Below, in pieces: positions 13,321-17,961 of a stretch of DNA of 19,723 nt. A program made the translations under genes and the position numbers. Origin of the DNA: Candidatus Doudnabacteria bacterium (lineage in GTDB: Bacteria; Patescibacteriota; Doudnabacteria; UBA920); the NCBI GenBank assembly GCA_903913365.1, contig CAIWKW010000139.1:1-19723 (forward strand). Reading direction: 5' to 3'. Under the pieces are notes generated by a model. That model was not told the origin of the DNA. It saw only the letters and a list, made by a program, of their open reading frames with translations, and did no database searches. Numbering within the stretch: position 1 is the stretch's first letter; the number at the start of each line of letters is the position of its first letter.

Positions 13321-13419
13321 AAATTATTGTTAATAATTTTTTCTACTAAATACTAAATAAACTAAATACGAAAACGAAAATTCTTAGTTTTAGTATTTCG
13401 TAATTTTCGTATTTGGTAG
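13321..13419. repeat. AT-rich palindromic spacer between rpsF and ssb
   Basis: AAATTATT-GTT-AATAATTT (13321-13339) is a perfect hairpin. CTAAATACGAAAACGAAAAT (from 13362) pairs with AATTTTCGTATTTGGTAG (13402-13419) apart from a short bulge. The architecture matches the other two operon spacers, but the sequence is unrelated. Confidence 0.6.
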
Positions 13420-13422
13420 AGA

Positions 13423-13944
13423 TTATTTGGTAAGGTCCTCGGTGAGTGCTTCTTCAATCTTTTTGTCCAGCTCTTCCTGGTTAATGTCGGCTAAAATTAC
13501 CGGCTCTTTAACTTTTTCTTTTTTGTGGACAATTTCAAGAGGCTCTGTCTTTTCACTCTTAACAGGCTTTTCCGCTACAGCGCCTTCTTCTGCGGGTGGG
13601 CCTTTGCGGACAATTTTTGCCTGCTGGATTTTGTCTTTTTCCAGTCTGGCCAAATGTTCATCCAAATTTACAATCAGGTAGCGGATAATATTTGCATCCT
13701 GAGTGTGGATTTTGGCGTCAAAGGCGTTAATGTTTTTGGTATCCATAGTAAAATTAACCACAGCATAATGGCCGTTGCGGGTCTTTTTAATCGGATAGGC
13801 TAACTTTTTCTTACCCAAAAGGGTTTCTTTGGCATCGGTGCCGCCGAAATCTTCCACAAACTTTAAAATATTTTGGGAAATTTTGGGCACTTCGTCGTCG
13901 GCAACATGGCTGCCGAGCAGGTACATAAGCTCATATTGAGGCAT
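13423..13944 (-). CDS. rpsF: 30S ribosomal protein bS6 with long charged C-terminal extension
   Basis: A 173-aa protein. Residues 1-~100 are the S6 domain (start MPQYELMYLLGS; GKKKLAYPIKK; HYAVVNFTMD; IRYLIVNLDEHLARLEK). S6 proteins are often ~95-135 aa, so the ~70-residue Lys/Glu/Pro tail (to EEALTEDLTK) is long and probably disordered with a final helix. It pairs with S18 in the 30S platform. It is the first gene of the operon read leftward; the start codon lies inside a perfect hairpin (13943-13959) that also holds its AAGGA Shine-Dalgarno-like sequence. The promoter is at 14011-14039. Confidence 0.95.
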   Translation of the reverse strand: MPQYELMYLLGSHVADDEVPKISQNILKFVEDFGGTDAKETLLGKKKLAYPIKKTRNGHYAVVNFTMDTKNINAFDAKIHTQDANIIRYLIVNLDEHLARLEKDKIQQAKIVRKGPPAEEGAVAEKPVKSEKTEPLEIVHKKEKVKEPVILADINQEELDKKIEEALTEDLTK

Positions 13945-13982
13945 AAGGATGGTCCTTATCCCTCCCGAACTGGTCGGGAAGG
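13943..13982 (-). promoter_or_regulatory. rpsF leader: tandem hairpins, candidate S6:S18 autoregulatory site
   Basis: Reading the minus strand, a hairpin with stem CTTCCCGA/TCGGGAGG (about 13961-13982) precedes ATAAGGA-CCA-TCCTTAT (13959-13943), a perfect 7-bp stem that contains the AAGGA and the first two bases of the start codon. In other bacteria the S6:S18 complex binds a structured leader of this operon and represses it. Position and structure fit; the exact conserved motif was not proven by eye. Confidence 0.5.
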
Positions 13983-14010
13983 AATATGATTAATATTAAT
14001 TTGTTTCCAA

Positions 14011-14039
14011 AGTATAGCATTTGCAGGGGTTTTTGTCAC
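14011..14039 (-). promoter_or_regulatory. Promoter of the rpsF operon
   Basis: On the minus strand, GTGACA (complement of 14034-14039), 17 bp, then TGC-TATACT (-10 complement of 14011-14016). It combines an extended -10 with a 5/6 -35. Its -35 lies 2 bp from the -35 of the divergent plus-strand promoter. Confidence 0.75.
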
Positions 14040-14041
14040 TA

Positions 14042-14070
14042 TTGACATATGGATAAAAAAGCGGTATAAT
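14042..14070 (+). promoter_or_regulatory. Perfect consensus promoter of the 99-aa gene
   Basis: TTGACA (14042-14047), exact 17-bp spacer, TATAAT (14065-14070). Together with the rpsF -35 it forms TGTCA-CTAT-TGACA (14034-14047). Confidence 0.88.
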
Positions 14071-14102
14071 ATTTAGTCACTCTTAAAAGGAGGGTGACTT
14101 GT

Positions 14103-14402
14103 ATGTCATGGGAAAGAATGATCAAAAACCAACAGTCGAAAGATACAAGCAGAAGAGAACACTCGGCTGCGAGATGGGCTTTGGACTGTTTCCGCAGGGA
14201 TGGAGACGCAAGCAGGTTTCCAGATCTTCGCTGGTGGCTATTCCGCCACTCAGGCTACAGGTATAAGAGCTTTAGTTTGGACGGATTTGGATTGTACGAT
14301 GTCGAACCAAGGCTGACTCAGGAGGAATATGACCGTATGAAGGCCGCCTTCCTTGAAACCGAGGAAGGCAAAGTCGACTCCTGGGGAATAGGCGAGTGGT
14401 AG
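14103..14402 (+). CDS. Small Trp/Arg-rich soluble protein, unknown function
   Basis: A 99-aa protein with no signal or membrane segment and no recognised family. It has many Arg, Asp and Trp (CFRRDGDASRFPDLRWWLFRH) and an acidic C-terminal helix (TQEEYDRMKAAFLETEEG). The ATG at 14103 is chosen over the in-frame GTG at 14094 because that GTG is inside the Shine-Dalgarno sequence AAGGAGGG (14087-14094), which is well spaced from 14103. It has a perfect consensus promoter and is followed by a GC-rich structured segment and a terminator, so it is its own highly expressed unit. G+C and codon choice look higher than in the flanking housekeeping genes (by eye). Confidence 0.72.
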   Translation: MSWERMIKNQQSKDTSRREHSAARWALDCFRRDGDASRFPDLRWWLFRHSGYRYKSFSLDGFGLYDVEPRLTQEEYDRMKAAFLETEEGKVDSWGIGEW

Positions 14403-14416
14403 CCTGACGATTACAT

Positions 14417-14519
14417 GTCCGCACCGGCGGACCGGGGCGCCGACGCACGGCGCGCAAGCAAGAAAAACGGCCAAAGGAGGGCCGCCGCGATGAGACGGCA
14501 TAGTGTCTTTGAACAATAA
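14417..14519 (+). other. GC-rich structured 3' segment with a 9-codon ORF
   Basis: Three consecutive hairpins: GTCCGC-ACCG-GCGGAC (14417-14432), GCGCCG-ACGCA-CGGCGC (14437-14453) and CGGCC-AAAGGAG-GGCCG (14468-14484). The last holds a Shine-Dalgarno-like AAAGGAG in its loop. It is followed by ATG 14490 and a 9-codon frame ending in TAA 14519. It is strongly GC-rich compared with the AT-rich surroundings. It might be a structured 3' UTR, a small RNA or a mini-ORF under hairpin control. Confidence 0.4.
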
Positions 14520-14556
14520 ATTGTAGCTTTTCATTTGAAAAGCTACAATTTTCTTT
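14519..14556 (+). terminator. Intrinsic terminator of the 99-aa gene unit
   Basis: TTGTAGCTTTT (14521-14531) and AAAAGCTACAA (14538-14548) form an 11-bp perfect stem, followed by TTTTCTTTTG. Confidence 0.85.
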
Positions 14557-14571
14557 TGTCCAAAATTTTTA

Positions 14572-14580
14572 TGCTATAAT
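14572..14580 (+). promoter_or_regulatory. Extended -10 promoter of the TonB-C-like gene
   Basis: TGC-TATAAT (TATAAT 14575-14580), the same extended -10 as at 7745-7753. No convincing -35 at 17 bp. The start near 14587 gives a ~22-nt leader with GGAGG. Confidence 0.65.
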
Positions 14581-14608
14581 GTTTTTATTCTAGTTTACCG
14601 GAGGACGG

Positions 14609-14980
14609 ATGAAGATTGCGTTTTTGGCGTTACTGTTTGCGTTTGCGCCAGCCAGTTTTGGCCAGCGTTTTATTTCCGGCACGGAACAAGAGGCGAGGCT
14701 CATAACCCCTAATAATCAAAGAGTCCTGCACTCGGAATTTTGTCCGGACAATTCTGCGCAGGTTCGTCTGCGCTTAACTATTAATGAGCAAGGCCAGGTG
14801 GTAAGGGCAAAGGAAGTAAACCAAAGTTCATACTATTTTGGTCAGACAGTTGCGGGCTTAAAGCAGCTGCTTAAACAGGCCAGCCATTTGGTTTTAAGCC
14901 AGTGGCATTATAAGCCCTTGCTAGTGGCAGGCAAGCCTGTGTCGGTGGTTACTTTTGCCAAGGTTAGCTGCACGCAATAA
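14609..14980 (+). CDS. Exported protein with TonB C-terminal-like domain
   Basis: A 123-aa protein. Signal peptide ~1-18 (MKIAFLALLFAFAPASFG, cleavage near FGQ). Residues ~48-120 resemble the TonB C-terminal fold: VRLRLTINEQGQVVRAKEV matches the V-x-(F/L)-x-(I/V)-x-x-x-G-x-V strand pair, and LSQWHYKPLLVAGKPVSVVTFAKV matches the W-x-(F/Y)-x-P...GKPV strand. In TonB this domain contacts outer-membrane receptors. Here the protein lacks the Pro-rich spacer and a permanent anchor, so it is more likely a small secreted member than an energy transducer. Two Cys (~47 and ~121) could pair. The start has GGAGG 4-8 bases upstream. It is a stand-alone unit with its own promoter and terminator. The domain call is by resemblance only. 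Confidence 0.68.
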   Translation: MKIAFLALLFAFAPASFGQRFISGTEQEARLITPNNQRVLHSEFCPDNSAQVRLRLTINEQGQVVRAKEVNQSSYYFGQTVAGLKQLLKQASHLVLSQWHYKPLLVAGKPVSVVTFAKVSCTQ

Positions 14981-15004
14981 TTGGCGCAATGTTTGCGCAC
15001 AAAA

Positions 15005-15039
15005 AAAGCTCTCCCGCGTTTGGAGAGCTTTGTTTTTTT
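15005..15039 (+). terminator. Intrinsic terminator of the TonB-C-like gene
   Basis: AAAGCTCTCC (15005-15014) and GGAGAGCTTT (15022-15031) with a 7-nt loop, followed by GTTTTTTTT. Confidence 0.9.
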
Positions 15040-15046
15040 TGCGTTG

Positions 15047-15086
15047 CACCCTCATCCTGTCCTTCTCCCGTAAAGGGAGAAGGAAC
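15047..15086 (+). repeat. Palindromic repeat, copy A
   Basis: It starts CACCCTCATCCTGTCC and ends with the hairpin CTTCTCCC-GTAAA-GGGAGAAG. Bases 15048-15086 are identical over 39 nt to 15664-15702 (copy C). Between A and B (15087-15234) I see no gene. Confidence 0.85.
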
Positions 15087-15233
15087 GCCCTGGTTCAGGT
15101 TAGATGCTTATTAAAGTAAATTTTTTTGCAAAGTTCGTTGGAAAATTAATTAAAACTAGCTACAAATAGTCGGTCAAAATTTGTCTTTTAGTTTCATCTC
15201 TGTCGAACCATCTATCCCAGCATAAAGACAGGA

Positions 15234-15320
15234 GGACTAACCCGGTGCTTCTCCCTTTACGGGAGAAGCTGTCCTACCGCAATCTTGGTGTTATCTGAGG
15301 CGGTAGGACTGATGAGGGTG
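15234..15320 (-). repeat. Palindromic repeat, inverted copy B with extra stem
   Basis: GCTTCTCCC-TTTAC-GGGAGAAGC (15247-15269) is the hairpin core in reverse orientation. GTCCTACCGC (15271-15280) and GCGGTAGGAC (15300-15309) form another stem. It ends in GGACTGATGAGGGTG (15306-15320), the inverted form of the copy A start. A and B together bound a ~274-bp segment with terminal inverted repeats. It ends 1 bp from the nuclease gene's stop. Confidence 0.8.
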
Positions 15321-15321
15321 T

Positions 15322-15660
15322 TTAAGTACCTAATTCCGTATATATTTTATCCAAAACCGATTCTAAGTTTTGGTTTACGTCGTTATTCCAAAATCTTAAA
15401 ATGGTAAAGTTTTGGCAGTTTAAATATTTGTCGCGAATAACATCTTCAGCGCTTTGATTGTGTTGTCCGCCGTCGAGTTCTATAATCAAACGCTTTGAAA
15501 GGCAAATAAAATCAACGACGTATTGGCCTATAGGAAATTGCCTTCGAAATTTATAATTTTGAAAACGGCGTGACCGTAAAAAATACCAAAGCTTGGCTTC
15601 TTCGGGTGTTTGTTTTTTGCGAAGTTTTCGGGCAATTGGTATAAGCTCTTTATTTCGCAT
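15322..15660 (-). CDS. DUF559 / very-short-patch-repair-like endonuclease
   Basis: A 112-aa protein of the DUF559 family (PD-(D/E)XK nuclease fold, related to Vsr). Family landmarks: start RKLRKKQTPEEAKLWYFLRSRR (~11-32), NYKFRRQFPIGQYVVDF (~35-51), the catalytic set Asp50, Glu61 and Asp63 in VVDF...IIELDGGQH, and the closing ILRFWNNDV (~87-95). All key residues are present, so it is probably active, but substrate and cleavage site are unknown. The ATG at 15660 follows repeat copy C by 3 nt, and that repeat supplies the purine-rich region (GGATGAGGG) that may serve as ribosome site; the upstream frame through the repeat ends at a TAG. The stop is 1 nt from inverted copy B. The gene is therefore bracketed by inverted repeats. 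Confidence 0.88.
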   Translation of the reverse strand: MRNKELIPIARKLRKKQTPEEAKLWYFLRSRRFQNYKFRRQFPIGQYVVDFICLSKRLIIELDGGQHNQSAEDVIRDKYLNCQNFTILRFWNNDVNQNLESVLDKIYTELGT

Positions 15661-15663
15661 GCT

Positions 15664-15702
15664 ACCCTCATCCTGTCCTTCTCCCGTAAAGGGAGAAGGA
15701 AC
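15664..15702 (+). repeat. Palindromic repeat, copy C
   Basis: Thirty-nine bases identical to copy A (15048-15086), in the same orientation and inverted relative to copy B. It lies immediately upstream of the minus-strand nuclease gene. Confidence 0.88.
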
Positions 15703-15777
15703 ATGCTAATTGAGTTTAGTTGTAATTTATGATATACCCTTTTGGAAAAGTTTATTGAAAGTCCAATAAAAAATCAT

Positions 15778-16914
15778 TTACACGTTAAATCTAAAATGCA
15801 CCACGTCGCCGTCTTGGATAACGTATTCTTTGCCTTCTACCCTTAGCCAGCCTTTTTCACGCGCTTGGACATATCCGCCCGCTTCAAGGAGTTTGTCCCA
15901 CTGGATGACTTCCGCTCTTATAAATCCTTTTTCAAAATCGGTGTGGATTTTTCCCGCAGCCTGCGGAGCTTTGGTGCCTTTGGCGCAGGTCCAGGCTTTG
16001 CTTTCTTTTGGCCCTGCAGTAATAAAGGTAATTAATCCCAATGTGCTGTAGGCGGCTTTGATAATTTTATCAAGTCCGGATTCGGGAAGTCCCAACTCTT
16101 TTAAATATTCCCCGCGCTCTTCATCGGAAAGCTCGGAGAGTTCCGATTCCAGCTGAGCATCTATGATTATAAACTCCCCTGACCCCTCTTTTGAAAAAGA
16201 GGGGAGGCTCCGAGGCGATCCCTCCCCTTTATCTAAAGGGGAGGCTAGGAGGGGTTGACTCTCGAATTGTTTTTTATCCAAATCAAATTTATCGTTTGCC
16301 ACAAACAAAAAAGGTTTGTTGGTAAGCAGTAAAATGTCTTTGCTGTGTTCTTTTTCTTCATCGGTCAAAATAACTGTATTAGCCATCTTGCCGGCGTTTA
16401 GCGCCCGCTGATATTTTTCCAAAACCTGTTTTTTGACAATGGCGTCGCGATCCCCGGATTTGGCCTGGCGGGTAAGTGTGCCGGTGCGGGTTTCCACGTT
16501 TTGCAAATCGGCCAGCTGGAGCTCCAGGGCAATGGTATCCATATCGCGCTTTGGGTCCACGTTGCCATTTACGTGAATAATATCTTTGTTTTCAAAAAAA
16601 CGGGTAACTTCCATAATTGCGTCCACTTCGCGAATATGGCTTAAAAATTTATTACCCAAACCTTCGCCCTGGCTGGCGCCTTTAACAAGCCCGGCAATGT
16701 CCACAAACTCGATTGCCGTAGGCACAATTTTTTCGCTTTTTTCCAGGTCGGAAAGTTTGGCCAGGCGTTCGTCGGGCACGGCCACAACGCCCACGTTCGG
16801 ATCTATAGTGGCAAACGGGTAATTGGCCGCCTCCACTTTGCTTTTGGTTATGGCGTTAAACAGGGTGCTTTTGCCTACATTGGGGAGGCCGACAATGCCG
16901 ATTTGAAATGACAT
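15778..16914 (-). CDS. ychF: Ribosome-binding GTPase/ATPase YchF (Obg family)
   Basis: A 378-aa protein, starting MSFQIGIVGLPNVGKST at ATG 16914; the frame is open 48 nt further upstream but that part is AT-rich spacer. The P-loop GLPNVGKST is at 9-17. FVDIAGLVKGASQGEGLGNKFL gives the G3/switch II, and the coiled-coil insert follows. The C-terminal TGS domain is present (APQAAGKIHTDFEKGFIRAE ... VIQDGDVVHFRFNV). YchF/OLA1 binds ribosomes and hydrolyses ATP or GTP, with roles in stress and translation control. Length is ~15 residues over E. coli YchF. The excess corresponds to an in-frame palindromic repeat near residues 219-247 (bases 16172-16259), after the FVANDKFD motif. No Shine-Dalgarno sequence. 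Confidence 0.95.
   Translation of the reverse strand: MSFQIGIVGLPNVGKSTLFNAITKSKVEAANYPFATIDPNVGVVAVPDERLAKLSDLEKSEKIVPTAIEFVDIAGLVKGASQGEGLGNKFLSHIREVDAIMEVTRFFENKDIIHVNGNVDPKRDMDTIALELQLADLQNVETRTGTLTRQAKSGDRDAIVKKQVLEKYQRALNAGKMANTVILTDEEKEHSKDILLLTNKPFLFVANDKFDLDKKQFESQPLLASPLDKGEGSPRSLPSFSKEGSGEFIIIDAQLESELSELSDEERGEYLKELGLPESGLDKIIKAAYSTLGLITFITAGPKESKAWTCAKGTKAPQAAGKIHTDFEKGFIRAEVIQWDKLLEAGGYVQAREKGWLRVEGKEYVIQDGDVVHFRFNV
16172..16259. repeat. Palindromic repeat inserted in frame within ychF
   Basis: Two strong stems lie in tandem: CCCCTCTT...AAGAGGGG (16183-16204) and CCTCCCCTTT-ATCT-AAAGGGGAGG (16221-16244). Outer arms AACTCCCCTGACC and GGCTAGGAGGGGTT are imperfectly complementary. 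The segment is read on the minus strand without a stop, as Pro/Leu/Ser/Gly/Lys-rich sequence (SPLDKGEGSPRSLPSFSKEG). Confidence 0.85.
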
Positions 16915-17029
16915 AGAAGTAGAATATAGAATTATGAATTTAGAATATTGAATGATGACCAATACATTTTACTGTAAAAGGACGGTTTAGCCAAGGGTCG
17001 AAAATGGATATTAAGTATAGTTTTAACTC

Positions 17030-17079
17030 AAAATAAAAACCCTTCCAAAATCACAAAATAATTTGTGAGCTTGGAAGGG
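17030..17079 (-). terminator. Strong intrinsic terminator of the 17127-17669 gene
   Basis: CCCTTCCAA (17040-17048) and TTGGAAGGG (17071-17079) form the outer stem; TCACAAA and TTTGTGA form the inner stem. On the minus strand a T-rich tract follows (complement of AAAATAAAAA, ~17030-17039). Confidence 0.88.
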
Positions 17080-17126
17080 GGCCGAAGTTGTTAGCTCCGG
17101 CCTGCACTTTTAATCCGTAGCCGCGG

Positions 17127-17669
17127 CTAGGCGGCCTTTGTTCGGGCGATCCCGTAGAAACGGCGGATAAATCCGCCAAACTTCAACGGAGCTAAAATTC
17201 CGCAATTCTTCTTCTGCCATGCCAGGTCGGCATAGTTTTCGTTGAGTTGCGGAATAAACAAGCTGTAATTGTTCTCAATTCTTAGCTTGTTGCCAAAAAA
17301 CTCTTTGAGTTCGTTCTCATAACTCCAAAGCCGTCCGGTTGCCGGGCTGTAGTCCGGCATGTAGCCGGTTTCGGTAAAAACTGCTGCCGGTGATTTGTAC
17401 GGGGCATAGTACATGCCCTGCGAACCTTTCTTTGTCTGCTCTCCGGCAAACTGGTAGAAGTCGTCCGCCCAAACCGCCACCAGTATCTTCCCGACTCTAT
17501 CGTGAGTTCCCCAGTTGACAATGAGGACAGGCTTGGCGTTATCACGGCGCAGAATTTTCTGGAATTTGCGGCGAGTAAAAATATCGTCAATCTTCTCACC
17601 GTACAGACCGTTTAGTATTAGGACTGCGACGCAAATCGCGAGTCCGGTTAGCAATACGGATGTTGGCAT
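17127..17669 (-). CDS. Membrane-anchored protein, unknown function
   Basis: A 180-aa protein if started at the second ATG (17669), 182 aa from ATG 17675. The Shine-Dalgarno AGGAGG (complement of 17678-17683) is only 2 nt from the first ATG but 8 nt from the second, so 17669 is preferred. One hydrophobic helix (~5-22) follows a short N-terminus. Then come a basic stretch (TRRKFQKILRRDN) and a ~130-residue soluble domain rich in Tyr, Trp and Phe (VNWGTHDRVGKILVAVWADD; GYMPDYSP). No family is recognised. It has a perfect consensus promoter at 17813-17841, a long leader with a stable hairpin, and a strong terminator. A shadow frame lies at 17282-17599. Confidence 0.75.
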   Translation of the reverse strand: MPTSVLLTGLAICVAVLILNGLYGEKIDDIFTRRKFQKILRRDNAKPVLIVNWGTHDRVGKILVAVWADDFYQFAGEQTKKGSQGMYYAPYKSPAAVFTETGYMPDYSPATGRLWSYENELKEFFGNKLRIENNYSLFIPQLNENYADLAWQKKNCGILAPLKFGGFIRRFYGIARTKAA

Positions 17670-17751
17670 TTTCATATCCTCCTAAGATATGATCCTTTCT
17701 TGGTTCCCTATACGCATCAAGGCGCAGGCAGGGTGGGAAAGGATTCGGGCT

Positions 17752-17801
17752 ATTTGTTTGCCCTAAATAACGACTTAAATCGACATTTAGCACAAACAAA
17801 T
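17752..17801 (-). promoter_or_regulatory. 5' UTR stem-loop
   Basis: ATTTGTTTGCCCTAAAT (17752-17768) and ATTTAGCACAAACAAAT (17785-17801) are complementary at 15 of 17 positions, with a small CGA/TCG inner pairing. The structure begins ~5 nt after the predicted transcript start and lies far from the Shine-Dalgarno sequence. Confidence 0.65.
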
Positions 17802-17812
17802 TTTAACCAATT

Positions 17813-17841
17813 ATTATACTACTTTTTTGCTTGTTTGTCAA
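17813..17841 (-). promoter_or_regulatory. Perfect consensus promoter
   Basis: On the minus strand TTGACA (complement of 17836-17841), exact 17-bp spacer, TATAAT (complement of 17813-17818). It drives the 17127-17669 gene with a ~135-nt leader. Confidence 0.88.
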
Positions 17842-17899
17842 GATTTATGCGAAAAGATCCATTTAAACAGCATCGTACTATTTTTCTCTTAAAAATTAC

Positions 17900-17939
17900 C
17901 CAAATAAAAGAGGCCGGGAGAGATGGTAATCTTCCCGGC
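17900..17939 (-). terminator. Intrinsic terminator of the propeller-protein gene
   Basis: GCCGGGA (17913-17919) and TCCCGGC (17933-17939) pair around a loop that also allows AGAT/ATCT-type pairing. On the minus strand CTCTTTTATTT follows. Confidence 0.8.
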
Positions 17940-17961
17940 AAGGCATTGCTGCGCTGTGCGC

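Noticed and set aside
15047..15702. Classical insertion sequence or transposon
   Set aside because: No transposase, and no clear target-site duplication at the outer ends of copies A and C; only a nuclease-like gene and repeats.
16915..16962. Upstream extension of ychF (16 extra residues)
   Set aside because: The extension is coded by AT-rich repetitive spacer, and the family start MSFQIGIVGLPN fits ATG 16914.
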